A stretch of 64,000 nucleotides of DNA from Oligoflexia bacterium (GTDB lineage Bacteria > Bdellovibrionota > Bdellovibrionia > JABDDW01), in assembly GCA_020847095.1 (NCBI GenBank), contig JADLCR010000009.1, positions 1-64,000 on the forward strand, in the 5' to 3' direction. A program made the position numbers and the translations under genes. Of the stretch, positions 45,410 through 54,101 are shown one piece after another. Every line of letters begins with the position of its first letter. Position 1 is the stretch's first letter. The notes beneath the pieces are model-generated. The model had not been told where the DNA came from, did no database searches, and saw nothing but the letters and a program-made list of their open reading frames with translations.

Positions 45410-46447
45410 GTGAAATTTAAAAATTTAATAGTCCTTGGAGTGGCTTTAGGCCTCAGTGTAATTTCTCATGTTTCGTTGGCGCGAGACTGCGCTCAAGACG
45501 TCAAAGACCTAAACCGGGTTGTTGACTCGCTTGAACAGGGAGCCACCCAACTACGGGTGATGGCCTTCAATGTTCGCAGACCCGATCGTTCTTCTAGCCC
45601 CGGCTATCGGTCGCTAAAAGAAACGAGCGAAGTGATTCGTGAAGTTTCGCCGGATATCGCTGTTTTGACCGAAATCGCTGATAAAGAATCCCTCGATCGA
45701 CTTAATGACTCCTTTTTGAATAGTGAGTATCGAACATTTTTTATTCAAGGAAATGATCCAGTACTCAACGTGGCTTTTGTTGTGCGCAAATCTGTACCAT
45801 TCGAAATTGAACATGTCAGCCATGCCCATTTAAAATGGTTTGATCCCGCAACGAGAACAGAAATTCCCTTGTTTTCACGAGATTTGCCTATGTTGATTTT
45901 TAGAAAATCTGGAGAAGAAACCCCAGCCTTCGTGTTTATGGGAACGCACAATAAATCGAAGAGAAATCGAGATGGCGACCCGCAATCACGTTTGTGGCGA
46001 CGGGCGCAAATTGACGGCGCCGCCCAAATCGCAAAGGACCTTAAAAGGCGCTTTGGAGCCGAGGTTCCCATTTTATTTGGCGGAGATTTCAATACAGATA
46101 TTCAAGAGTCAGGCGATATGAACATTCTTTGGAGAGAGTTTACCGACTCGTTTATGGTGGCAAAAGAGACGTTGCCATTATACCAACGCATCACACACTC
46201 CTATATTCCCCGTCGAGGTCGACCTCAGTATCACCAGATGGATACAATCTTGATTTCAAAAGAAGCAAAAATTAACGTTAAAAGAGCCGATGTCTATCGA
46301 TTCAAAGATCGTAACGGCAAAGACAAACCCTTACCTAGAAAACACAAAGACCGGGATCGCAACCCGTCTGATCACTTCCCTGTGGTCATTGACATATCTA
46401 TATTTGATTTGTTGCCAGCGCCCGTTGCTTTACCAGTCGCGAGCTAG
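45410..46447 (+). CDS. Exported endonuclease/exonuclease/phosphatase-fold protein
   Basis: A 345-residue protein starting at the GTG after GGGGAG; a TTG 39 nt earlier is less likely. Signal peptide ends near VSLARD. EEP features: RVMAFNVRRPD, DIAVLTEIAD (Glu), GTHNKSKRN, FGGDFNTD (Asp/Asn) and the closing DHFPVVIDI (Asp-His). All key residues are present, so active as a nuclease or phosphoesterase outside the cytoplasm, perhaps digesting extracellular DNA or inositol/lipid phosphates. Ends just before a terminator. Confidence 0.75.
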   Translation: MKFKNLIVLGVALGLSVISHVSLARDCAQDVKDLNRVVDSLEQGATQLRVMAFNVRRPDRSSSPGYRSLKETSEVIREVSPDIAVLTEIADKESLDRLNDSFLNSEYRTFFIQGNDPVLNVAFVVRKSVPFEIEHVSHAHLKWFDPATRTEIPLFSRDLPMLIFRKSGEETPAFVFMGTHNKSKRNRDGDPQSRLWRRAQIDGAAQIAKDLKRRFGAEVPILFGGDFNTDIQESGDMNILWREFTDSFMVAKETLPLYQRITHSYIPRRGRPQYHQMDTILISKEAKINVKRADVYRFKDRNGKDKPLPRKHKDRDRNPSDHFPVVIDISIFDLLPAPVALPVAS

Positions 46448-46450
46448 TCA

Positions 46451-47656
46451 TCAATGGGCGGCCTTCAGCCGCCCTTCCGTTTTCAACATAAAAACAGGAA
46501 TCAAAACCGTCGCAATGCATGAAACGATCGTAAGGTTACCCATCCCAATCAGGTGATGATGGCTGTCTTGAGTTAATATCACCGTTGATGCCATAGACCC
46601 TAGCCCCGCGGCCAGATGTTGAACCGAAGATTGCAGGGATTGAAATCTCGCTCGCTCCTGAGGCTGGGGAATTTTTGAAGCTTGCGTGTTGATCGTGATA
46701 TTACGAAGCGACATTGACGTCATAAATAATATGAAGAGCAAAACCGGCGGGATTAAGGGTCTTCCAAACCCAAATCCCAGTATCAAGGTGGCCACTAAAA
46801 ATACAGAAGCCAGCACGGCTACTTTGACCGCACCGTATTGATCAATCCAGTTACCGCCAATACGAAAAGCAAAAATAGACGCTACGCCACCGGAAAAATA
46901 AAGTAGTCCTAGTTGTTCCCGCGGAAATCCGGCATTGAGCTGCAAATAAGCTGAGATGTTAGGTATGATCATAAATCCAGCCCACATCCCTGCCGTCATG
47001 GCAAGCAGGCCCCATTGAACCTCTCTTCGCTTTAATATTCCAAACAGCTGCTTAAGGCCCCCGGTTTCTTTTGCAATAGATAAATGGCTGTCAAGCGGGG
47101 GCAAAATCATCATGACTCCGAATGCGATAACAAAACCCATTCCAGCCACCACAAAAAACGGCGCCTTCCAACCCCACAATCGCGCAAGCTCCAAGCCGAA
47201 CGGAAGTCCCAAAACTGATGCGGCCGAAAACGAAAGAGCAAGGGCAGCCATGGCTCGCCCCCGTCGCTCCGGTGGTACGATGTCCGATATAATAGACAAA
47301 GTGAATGACGTTGCCGGCCCGCCGAATGCGCCAGCCAAAACTCTTGCCGCAAGCATAGAATGAAAATCATAAGACAGCGCACACGCGATCGTTCCAACGA
47401 AAAGACCCACCAAACAAAAAACCAGCCCAACTCGGCGTCCAAATCGGTCTAAAAATAAGGCGCAGATGAGTCCTGTGATGGCTGCGCTGATCGTGTAACT
47501 TCCTCCAATTAATCCCAATTGGGAAATTGGAATTCCCAAGCTGATTGAAAAATCAGGACCCAACGGCATAACCATCATGAAATCCAAAATATTCATGAAT
47601 TGAACTGCTCCAAGAAGAATGATGATGCCTTTTTCCGTTTTGAGTCGTCGTGCCAT
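46451..47656 (-). CDS. MFS transporter, drug/H+ antiporter type
   Basis: A 401-residue inner-membrane transporter with twelve predicted helices. NILDFMMVMPLGPDF (helix 1) and DRFGRRVGLV (motif A) place it in the major facilitator superfamily, DHA1 branch. Substrate unknown. Its 3' end includes the terminator hairpin of the convergent EEP gene. It diverges from the DedA gene with 67 bp between starts. Confidence 0.85.
   Translation of the reverse strand: MARRLKTEKGIIILLGAVQFMNILDFMMVMPLGPDFSISLGIPISQLGLIGGSYTISAAITGLICALFLDRFGRRVGLVFCLVGLFVGTIACALSYDFHSMLAARVLAGAFGGPATSFTLSIISDIVPPERRGRAMAALALSFSAASVLGLPFGLELARLWGWKAPFFVVAGMGFVIAFGVMMILPPLDSHLSIAKETGGLKQLFGILKRREVQWGLLAMTAGMWAGFMIIPNISAYLQLNAGFPREQLGLLYFSGGVASIFAFRIGGNWIDQYGAVKVAVLASVFLVATLILGFGFGRPLIPPVLLFILFMTSMSLRNITINTQASKIPQPQERARFQSLQSSVQHLAAGLGSMASTVILTQDSHHHLIGMGNLTIVSCIATVLIPVFMLKTEGRLKAAH
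46456..46484 (+). terminator. Terminator of EEP gene, embedded in MFS 3' end
   Basis: GGGCGGC (46456-46462) and GCCGCCC (46468-46474) with a CTTCA loop, then TTCCGTTTT. It lies 8 bp after the EEP stop and inside the last codons of the opposing MFS gene. Confidence 0.75.
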
Positions 47657-47723
47657 AGAATGGTTATGATAGCCGAGCCGCAGATTTGTTGCGATCCAAA
47701 TCTGGCCGTGGCAAGATGATCCA

Positions 47724-48356
47724 ATGATTGATTGGATATCAACACTACATTCTTCCCAGGGAATTTCCCAAATTATTCAGGCCGGCGGGATTATTGCCCT
47801 CACGCTTATTATCTTTGCTGAAACAGGTTTGCTCGTTGGCTTCTTTTTGCCAGGAGACAGTCTTCTCATTACAGCTGGCGTGTTAAGCAATCCTCTCCAT
47901 CCTCAGCACGTGCCCGCCTTAGACCCGCTGTTTCTTAATTTAGTGCTTTGCGGGGCCGCTGTCGTAGGTGATCAAGTTGGATTTTATCTCGGACATAAAA
48001 CAGGAAATCGAATTTGGCGAAGACCCGACTCTTGGCTCTATAAGCGAAAGCACCTTGAGGCTGCCCAAGACTTGTACCAAAGATTTGGGGGCCCAGCAGT
48101 TGTTGGCGCGCGCTACGTGCCCATTCTGAGAACCTTCGTTCCGTTTGTTGCCGGCGTCGCAAAAATGCCTTACAAAAATTTCGTTTTCTGGAATATTTCA
48201 GGCGGAATTTTATGGATCACATCGCTCATTTGGCTAGGTTATTTTCTTGGTCAAACACCACTCGCAAATCGCTTAGATAAGTTGATCGTCGTTGTCGTTT
48301 TTATTTCTATTTTGCCCATGCTTATTAGCGTAACGAAACGCTTACGCCGCCGCTAG
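47724..48356 (+). CDS. DedA family membrane protein
   Basis: A 210-residue integral membrane protein. VGFFLPGDSLLITAGVL, GDQVGFYLGHKTG and RYVPILRTFVPFVAGVAKM (FvP and GxxR-type motifs) are DedA signatures. The family flips lipids such as undecaprenyl phosphate or phosphatidylethanolamine, or affects pH balance. Which applies here is not known. Shares the CTAG stop with the reductase gene. Confidence 0.9.
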   Translation: MIDWISTLHSSQGISQIIQAGGIIALTLIIFAETGLLVGFFLPGDSLLITAGVLSNPLHPQHVPALDPLFLNLVLCGAAVVGDQVGFYLGHKTGNRIWRRPDSWLYKRKHLEAAQDLYQRFGGPAVVGARYVPILRTFVPFVAGVAKMPYKNFVFWNISGGILWITSLIWLGYFLGQTPLANRLDKLIVVVVFISILPMLISVTKRLRRR

Positions 48357-49177
48357 GCTTCGTCAGTCGGATCCCAAGATGTCCGGAAATCTTCATTTAG
48401 ACCATCAAGAATTAACATGTCGGCCTCTGAAATATTAAAATCAAACACCTTGAAGTTTTCTTCAATTCGTTGAGGCGTTACTGATTTAGGGAGAACAATA
48501 ATTTCATGCTGAAGAGCCCATCGTAAAATTATCTGCGCTGATGTCTTTGAATATTTTTTTGCGAGTTCAGCAATTCGGCGGTCCTGAAGTTTTGCTCCCT
48601 TGGTTAACGGACTGTAGGCCTGAATATAAATCCGTTTTGATTTGCAAAATGCCAGAAGTTCTTTTTGATATAAAAAGGGACTAAACTCCACTTGGTTAAC
48701 TGCCGGAACTACTGTTGAATATTCGAGCAGCTCATTTAAGTGTCGAACCGTATAGTTACTGACTCCAATGGATTTGCAAATCCCCTGGGACTTGAGTCTT
48801 TCAAGCGCCTTCCAAGAATCTCGCCGTTTAGTCGGAACTGGCCAATGAATCAAATAGAGATCAATATATTCAAGACCCAAGCGCTTGTTACTTTCCTCGG
48901 CCGCGCGCAAAGCAGATTCCAAACCATGATCGTCATTCCACAGTTTTGTCGTGACACAGATTTGGTCCCGCGGAATTCCCGAATCCTTTACGGCCCGCCC
49001 CACATCGGTTTCATTGTTATAAAGCTTGGCCGTATCAATCAAACGGTAACCGACCTTGAGTGCTTGCTTAACCGCTTCATAGGTCGTTGTTCCAGGTTTT
49101 GTTTTAAAAACCCCCAGTCCAACAGTTGGGATTTTTCTACCGTCATTTAATGTGAATGTTCGTTTGGTATCAGTCAT
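48353..49177 (-). CDS. Aldo/keto reductase
   Basis: A 274-residue NADPH-dependent reductase. The ATG at 49177 has AGGAG upstream; a start 45 nt further up is less favoured. Motifs: GYRLIDTAKLYNNE (catalytic Asp/Tyr), VTTKLWN with Lys, YLIHWPVP (His), and IVLPKSVTPQRIEEN (cofactor). Similar to 2,5-diketogluconate or glyoxal reductases. Substrate unknown. Confidence 0.9.
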   Translation of the reverse strand: MTDTKRTFTLNDGRKIPTVGLGVFKTKPGTTTYEAVKQALKVGYRLIDTAKLYNNETDVGRAVKDSGIPRDQICVTTKLWNDDHGLESALRAAEESNKRLGLEYIDLYLIHWPVPTKRRDSWKALERLKSQGICKSIGVSNYTVRHLNELLEYSTVVPAVNQVEFSPFLYQKELLAFCKSKRIYIQAYSPLTKGAKLQDRRIAELAKKYSKTSAQIILRWALQHEIIVLPKSVTPQRIEENFKVFDFNISEADMLILDGLNEDFRTSWDPTDEA

Positions 49178-49247
49178 ACGGTGCTTGGCTCCTAAGGAGT
49201 TACTGTTTGTCTTGCTCCTCAATTCTAATTCAAGTTAACTTACCATT

Positions 49248-50507
49248 GTGGAAGAAACGATACCAAAATTTTGGGGAACCCTGCTATTCGGGCTTGCCGT
49301 ATTACACACCTTTTTAGCTCCGAATTTGCGTCATCTCGAACGATTTATCCAATCTAAATTATTTAAACGTTTTTGGCACTGGCTCACTGAACCTGAGCTT
49401 TCGTTTGCCATCTGGTCTTTAGTCCTAATGATCATTCTTGGTCTGACTGAGGGTCCCTCCGTATCTTTACGAACCATCACCCGCGCTCATTACACGGAGG
49501 CGTATTTTGTTTTAATTATTGTTCTCGTGACTTCAACGAGACCCATACTTATGGGTGCCGAGTTGTTTATTGCTAAGCTTGCGCGCCTGTTGCCCATAAA
49601 CAAAGGCTTAGGACACTTCTTCGTCTTGCTCACATTTGGAACGTTGCTGGGGAGTCTCATCACTGAGCCCGCTGCCATAACACTAGTGGCTCTACTTTTG
49701 GGCCGAGGGTTTTTCAAAAACAGTGACAACATTTTGTTTAAATATTCGTTGGTTGGAACTTTACTCGTCAATATTTCTGTTGGTGGACTTCTGACTCCGT
49801 ATGCGGCACCTCCGGTATTAATGGTTGCACGCACCTGGGGCTGGGATTTGAGCTTCATGCTTCAGCATTTTGGGTGGAAGGCCGCGCTCATCTGCATCTT
49901 AAACACGATCTTGCTGACTCTGGTGTTTCGAAGAGAAATTAAAAATTCCTTTGTATCCGAAAACCTCAGATCCACCTTCCCGCCGTTTCTCATAGCGATT
50001 CACTTAATATTACTCTTGGCCATTATATGGGCTCATCAAAACCCATGGCTTCTGACGAGCGGGCTCGTGGCCTTATTTATTCTTCATAAAATCACGGAGC
50101 GCCATCAAGAGCCACTTCGCTTTCAACTCGCTCTTCCTGTGGCAAGCTTTTTGGCCGGACTGATCTATTTTGGACCTTTTCAGTCTTGGTGGGTGATGGA
50201 GTTATCAAAGTACATTACCGAAGGAAAAATATTTTGGGGTTCAATGACTTTAACTGCAGTTCTTGATAATGCCGCTCTCACTTATTTGGGTACTCTTATT
50301 CCGACTCTTGATGACCGCCTAAAGTACTTACTCGTTGCAGGCGCGGTGACTGGCGGGGGCTTGACTATCATTGCCAATGCGCCAAACCCGGCCGGAATCG
50401 CCATATTGCAGCGCTACTTTCCCGACTCGGCAATAGATGCTGGAAAGCTTTTCTTCTTTGCCCTATTTCCCACTTTAGTTGCGGCAGGCTGTCTACTATT
50501 GTTATAA
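49248..50507 (+). CDS. Putative Na+/H+ antiporter (DUF1504 type)
   Basis: A 419-residue protein with about twelve helices and a GTG start. LTEGPSVSLRTITRAHYTEAYFV and PLAITLVALLL-type segments, seen as ITEPAAITLVALLLGRGF, resemble the CitMHS/NhaD-like family (PF07399). It would exchange sodium for protons. Its divergence from the reductase gene gives 70 bp of shared upstream sequence. The FAH gene follows after 24 bp. Confidence 0.75.
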   Translation: MEETIPKFWGTLLFGLAVLHTFLAPNLRHLERFIQSKLFKRFWHWLTEPELSFAIWSLVLMIILGLTEGPSVSLRTITRAHYTEAYFVLIIVLVTSTRPILMGAELFIAKLARLLPINKGLGHFFVLLTFGTLLGSLITEPAAITLVALLLGRGFFKNSDNILFKYSLVGTLLVNISVGGLLTPYAAPPVLMVARTWGWDLSFMLQHFGWKAALICILNTILLTLVFRREIKNSFVSENLRSTFPPFLIAIHLILLLAIIWAHQNPWLLTSGLVALFILHKITERHQEPLRFQLALPVASFLAGLIYFGPFQSWWVMELSKYITEGKIFWGSMTLTAVLDNAALTYLGTLIPTLDDRLKYLLVAGAVTGGGLTIIANAPNPAGIAILQRYFPDSAIDAGKLFFFALFPTLVAAGCLLLL

Positions 50508-50531
50508 CGATTTTCATACGAGGTTAATGAA

Positions 50532-51473
50532 ATGAATTTTGTAACTTTTCAGCATCAGAAAAAAGAAACTTTTGGACTTTTAATTGACCAAGACTCCATT
50601 CTCCCGCTTTCACATCAAGCGGGGCTTCCGGGAACCTTATTAGAGCTTATTTCACAGGGTCCTTCCGCATTGGCAACGGCATCAAGACTCAAAAGCTCTC
50701 CAAATGTTTCAACACTGTCATTAAAAGACGTTCAGCTCATGGCTCCTATTCCAAGGCCACCCTCAATGCGAGACGGATATGCTTTCAGACAGCATGTCAT
50801 GACCGCCAGGAGAAATCGGGGATTAGAAATGATTCCGGAGTTCGATCAGTTTCCGGTATTTTATTTTACTAATCATCAAGCTGTCACGGGCCCCGGCCCC
50901 GTTCATGTTCAGGAACTGCACTTAGATAAATTGGACTTTGAATTAGAGGTCGCCATCGTCATTGGAAAACGAGGCCGAAACATAAAAGCCACAGAGGCGG
51001 ATGAATATATTTTTGGGTATACAATAATGAATGACTGGAGTGCGCGAACGCTTCAGATGGAAGAAATGAAGTTAAATTTAGGACCCGCAAAAGGGAAAGA
51101 TTTTGCAACCTCGATTGGGCCCTTTCTCGCCACTCGCGAATCCCTTTTGAAAGCGGGTGCTCTGGTTCCCTCGCCCAAAGGCGAACGGCTCAACGCTTCT
51201 ATGAAGGCCTATTTAAACGGTCATCAATATTCCGAAGGAAACGTCAATCAAATGGATTGGACCTTTGCTCAAATAATCGAGCGCGCTAGTTACGGCGTTG
51301 ATCTATTTCCTGGGGATGTGATCGGCTCGGGGACTGTCGGCACTGGATGTTTCTTGGAGCTTAATGGATCTAAGATCACGCAAAATCTTTGGCTCAAACC
51401 AGGAGACAAAATGAAATTAGAAATCGATCACCTTGGCGTCCTTGAAAATGAAATAGTTTTGGATCGCAAATGA
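50532..51473 (+). CDS. Fumarylacetoacetate hydrolase-family protein
   Basis: A 313-residue soluble enzyme of the FAH fold. YAFRQHVMTARR, LDFELEVAIVIGKRG (metal-binding Glu pair), MNDWSAR, GPAKGKDFATSIGPFL and GDVIGSGTVGTGCFLEL are the family core. It would cleave fumarylacetoacetate to fumarate and acetoacetate, the last step of tyrosine/homogentisate degradation. Its 4-nt overlap with maiA supports this. No homogentisate dioxygenase lies in the window. Confidence 0.85.
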   Translation: MNFVTFQHQKKETFGLLIDQDSILPLSHQAGLPGTLLELISQGPSALATASRLKSSPNVSTLSLKDVQLMAPIPRPPSMRDGYAFRQHVMTARRNRGLEMIPEFDQFPVFYFTNHQAVTGPGPVHVQELHLDKLDFELEVAIVIGKRGRNIKATEADEYIFGYTIMNDWSARTLQMEEMKLNLGPAKGKDFATSIGPFLATRESLLKAGALVPSPKGERLNASMKAYLNGHQYSEGNVNQMDWTFAQIIERASYGVDLFPGDVIGSGTVGTGCFLELNGSKITQNLWLKPGDKMKLEIDHLGVLENEIVLDRK

Positions 51474-52090
51474 ACCTCACTCTATTTCATTATTGGAGAT
51501 CCAGTTCATCTTGGCGCGTTCGCTGGGCCTTAGCCTATAAGAAGATTCCGTACAAGGCGGTTCACGTTGACATCTTGAACGGTGAAAATGAATCTTCCGA
51601 ACATTTGAAGAGAAACCCCTTCGGGTATGTGCCGGCGCTTGCAACCAGTCGAGACGTTTTAGTTGAGAGCCTACCCATTATCGAGTGGATTGAAGAATTG
51701 CATCCGGGCCCGCCGCTACTCCCTGGTGGTCATGGGGAGCGCGCACGCATAAGAGCGTTGGCAGAATTCATAAATGCTGGAACCCAACCGATTCAAAACC
51801 TCTCCGTGGCCGAGTATTATTCGACTGATGCGGTTACTCAGAAGAAATGGATGGCTCATTTTATTGCGAGGGGACTAAGTGCGTATGAATCACTGCTCGG
51901 AGCACAAAGTGGAAAGTTTTCGGTTCTCGAGCAACTCACTTTGGCAGATTTGTGCTTGATTCCTCAAGTGTATAATGCCCTGAGACAGGAAGTTGATCTT
52001 AAACCCTACCCCAAAATTAAAAAGATTTTTGATCACTGCATGACTTTGGAGTCTTGCCAACAAAGTCATCCCGATCGTTACAAACCTTAA
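51470..52090 (+). CDS. maiA: Maleylacetoacetate isomerase (zeta-class GST)
   Basis: A 206-residue glutathione S-transferase fold enzyme converting maleylacetoacetate to fumarylacetoacetate. The SSSSWRVRWAL motif (zeta GST usually SSCSWRVRIAL, Cys replaced by Ser here) lies at residues 11-21. NPFGYVPAL and EFINAGTQPIQNLSV also fit. Overlaps the FAH gene by 4 nt. The stop shares TTAA with the DTW gene. Confidence 0.85.
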   Translation: MNLTLFHYWRSSSSWRVRWALAYKKIPYKAVHVDILNGENESSEHLKRNPFGYVPALATSRDVLVESLPIIEWIEELHPGPPLLPGGHGERARIRALAEFINAGTQPIQNLSVAEYYSTDAVTQKKWMAHFIARGLSAYESLLGAQSGKFSVLEQLTLADLCLIPQVYNALRQEVDLKPYPKIKKIFDHCMTLESCQQSHPDRYKP

Positions 52091-52701
52091 AGCGGTCGAA
52101 CCCCTTTTGGAAGTTGAGCCCGACTCCAAAGTGTTCGGCTAGCCATGATCTGAGATACTAAGCAAAGTTTCGAAGCCTCTTGAACCCCAAGCTCCTGAAG
52201 ACCTAACGCGATGGCCTCCATGGTGCTTATACGATCTTCAACGGCCTGGTGGCGAATTTTCAACTCCGTATTAGAAACAGATCCCAATCTCACTACCGGA
52301 ATCTTGAACCGCTCCACTATTCTTTTTGCAATTCGCCTTGCCTGCCTCCAGCTGCCGTCGGGGACAATCAAATGCATAGAAGAGCACTTGGATTTTTCAA
52401 AGTGTTCTGACAGCCCAACCGATTGTTCGGATGGAAAAAGGCAAAACGTTGGTTCATCTTCCCGAATTTCAAGATTGGCCAAACCATCAACGCCAGGCCC
52501 CCCATATGAAATAACTTGGCTGTTTTTCAAAGCCAAACAAGCCACCCTCCCCGTATTGGTTGGCCGATAATAATCTCGATGGTGTAAAACAAGGCTAATT
52601 CGAATTGAGCTTTCAATTTCGGGGATTTCACTGCAAAAACATAAATCGGTACGTATCATACATCTTGGGCAGCGAGATTTTGATTTGGTGCGACAAGCCA
52701 T
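52087..52701 (-). CDS. DTW-domain tRNA-modifying protein
   Basis: A 204-residue protein with an N-terminal zinc-like CPRCMI...CFC (Cys residues around 11-29). The C-terminal domain has LVLHHRDYYRPTNTGR and PDGSWRQAR, where the DxTW signature has Ser instead of Thr. DTW proteins (TapT/YfiP class) attach aminocarboxypropyl to uridine in tRNA. It diverges from rsmD with 44 bp between starts. Confidence 0.75.
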   Translation of the reverse strand: MACRTKSKSRCPRCMIRTDLCFCSEIPEIESSIRISLVLHHRDYYRPTNTGRVACLALKNSQVISYGGPGVDGLANLEIREDEPTFCLFPSEQSVGLSEHFEKSKCSSMHLIVPDGSWRQARRIAKRIVERFKIPVVRLGSVSNTELKIRHQAVEDRISTMEAIALGLQELGVQEASKLCLVSQIMASRTLWSRAQLPKGVRPL

Positions 52702-52745
52702 ATGATTGTGTTAACGAACCTCAGATTCAAACACAAGTGGAGATT

Positions 52746-53306
52746 ATGAAAGTCATTGGTGGCGCCTTTAAAGGCATTAAATTAGAGACGATTCAGGATA
52801 TGCGCGTGCGCCCTACGGTTGACCATTTAAAAAAGCATATTCTCAGACTTGCGATTTCCTCGAATCCAAAAACAGTGTGGGATTTGTTCGCTGGCTCTGG
52901 CGGCGTGGGCATCGAGTTTTTGAGCTTAGGGTCCCAGGTCGTTTTTGTAGAGGAGCTCAAATCCGCCTGCTCGGTTATCAACCTAAATATCGGTCAGTGT
53001 TTGATAAAAAAGCCTGAACTTCGACCGACAACAACCTTTCAGGTGATCAATCAAATCGTTGCGGATTTTTTAACCACGAGTGCAAGCCAATCACTATCCG
53101 TTGACTTAGTGTTCATGGATCCCCCATACGATAAGGGACTGGTCTCAAAAACGCTGTCTCAGTTGATTTCACACCCTGCAGTGACCCCCAAAACGACGGT
53201 TTTGGTTGAAAGCGCGACGGACGAAAAGTTTACTTCTCCCGAATATTTGACCGTTATTTCCGAAGTTTACGGCCCTAAAACATTAACTGTCCTTAGACCC
53301 CTTTAA
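52746..53306 (+). CDS. rsmD: 16S rRNA (guanine966-N2)-methyltransferase RsmD
   Basis: A 186-residue methyltransferase from the ATG at 52746 (GGAG 3-4 nt before); a longer frame upstream overlaps the divergent DTW gene. KVIGGAFKGIKLE at the start, VWDLFAGSGGVGIEFLSLG (AdoMet motif) and VFMDPPYDKG (catalytic DPPY) are typical. It modifies G966 of 16S rRNA. First of a three-gene group with a methyltransferase and a membrane protein. Confidence 0.9.
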   Translation: MKVIGGAFKGIKLETIQDMRVRPTVDHLKKHILRLAISSNPKTVWDLFAGSGGVGIEFLSLGSQVVFVEELKSACSVINLNIGQCLIKKPELRPTTTFQVINQIVADFLTTSASQSLSVDLVFMDPPYDKGLVSKTLSQLISHPAVTPKTTVLVESATDEKFTSPEYLTVISEVYGPKTLTVLRPL

Positions 53307-53348
53307 TCTCTTGCTCGACAGCTTAAACTCAAATAAAAACAGGGTTTT

Positions 53349-54101
53349 ATGTGTCCAGACGGTTTTGATTACGAACAAATTCCCCCGGGCTATTATGACA
53401 AAGTAGCCCAAGAGGGCACCGGTGTACGCCGTTACTGGCACGTTTACAAATTTAGTTACGTTATCGAAAAAATTCGCGCCCTCGGCGCTCAGGACATGCG
53501 ACTAAAGGTCGTTGATCTTGGATGCGGCCCGGGAACATTTCTTTCCCTTTTGTCAAAGGCAACACCAATTCAGGGTCTTGGGGTCGATATTGCACAAAAT
53601 CAAATTGCCTATGCTTCACAAACTTACGGAAATGAAAACCTAAAATTTACTCAGGCAAGTCTCTTTGATGAAAGCCTCAAGCCCCAACTTCAAGAGGCCG
53701 ACGTCGTCACTTTAATTGAAGTTATTGAACACGTACATCTCAATGAGGCAATGGCCATACTCAAGTTCTTAAAGCAGACGATGAAGCCCAACGCTCATCT
53801 TTTGGTCACGACTCCTAACTACTTAAGCGCTTGGCCCATTCTTGAGCAAGTGGTCAACTATGTGTCAGAGGTGAATTACGAAGACCAACACCTCACAAAA
53901 CTCAATCGCCGAAAGTTGCAGCGCCTTTTAGAAGAAGCAGGTTTTGACAAAATTCATGTGCGTTCTTATATGCACGCCTCTCCGTTTATTGCGGGACTCG
54001 TACACCCTCGTGTGGCTCATCCATTTAAGGCGATGGAGCAAAAATATCTCCTCAAAGGCGGCCCCTTACTCTGCGCCCAAGCTCAATGTCCAAGCTCATA
54101 A
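53349..54101 (+). CDS. Class I SAM-dependent methyltransferase
   Basis: A 250-residue soluble enzyme with VVDLGCGPGTFLSLL (motif I), VDIAQNQIAYA (motif II), and DVVTLIEVIEHVHLNEA, like UbiG/Coq3 types. Substrate unknown. The YAS tail and lack of membrane segments are ordinary. It overlaps the membrane-protein gene by 16 nt, suggesting a shared pathway. Confidence 0.8.
   Translation: MCPDGFDYEQIPPGYYDKVAQEGTGVRRYWHVYKFSYVIEKIRALGAQDMRLKVVDLGCGPGTFLSLLSKATPIQGLGVDIAQNQIAYASQTYGNENLKFTQASLFDESLKPQLQEADVVTLIEVIEHVHLNEAMAILKFLKQTMKPNAHLLVTTPNYLSAWPILEQVVNYVSEVNYEDQHLTKLNRRKLQRLLEEAGFDKIHVRSYMHASPFIAGLVHPRVAHPFKAMEQKYLLKGGPLLCAQAQCPSS

Noticed and set aside
52605-52745. Longer N-terminus for RsmD
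   Set aside because: Runs through the DTW gene on the opposite strand; RsmD proteins start near KVIGG.
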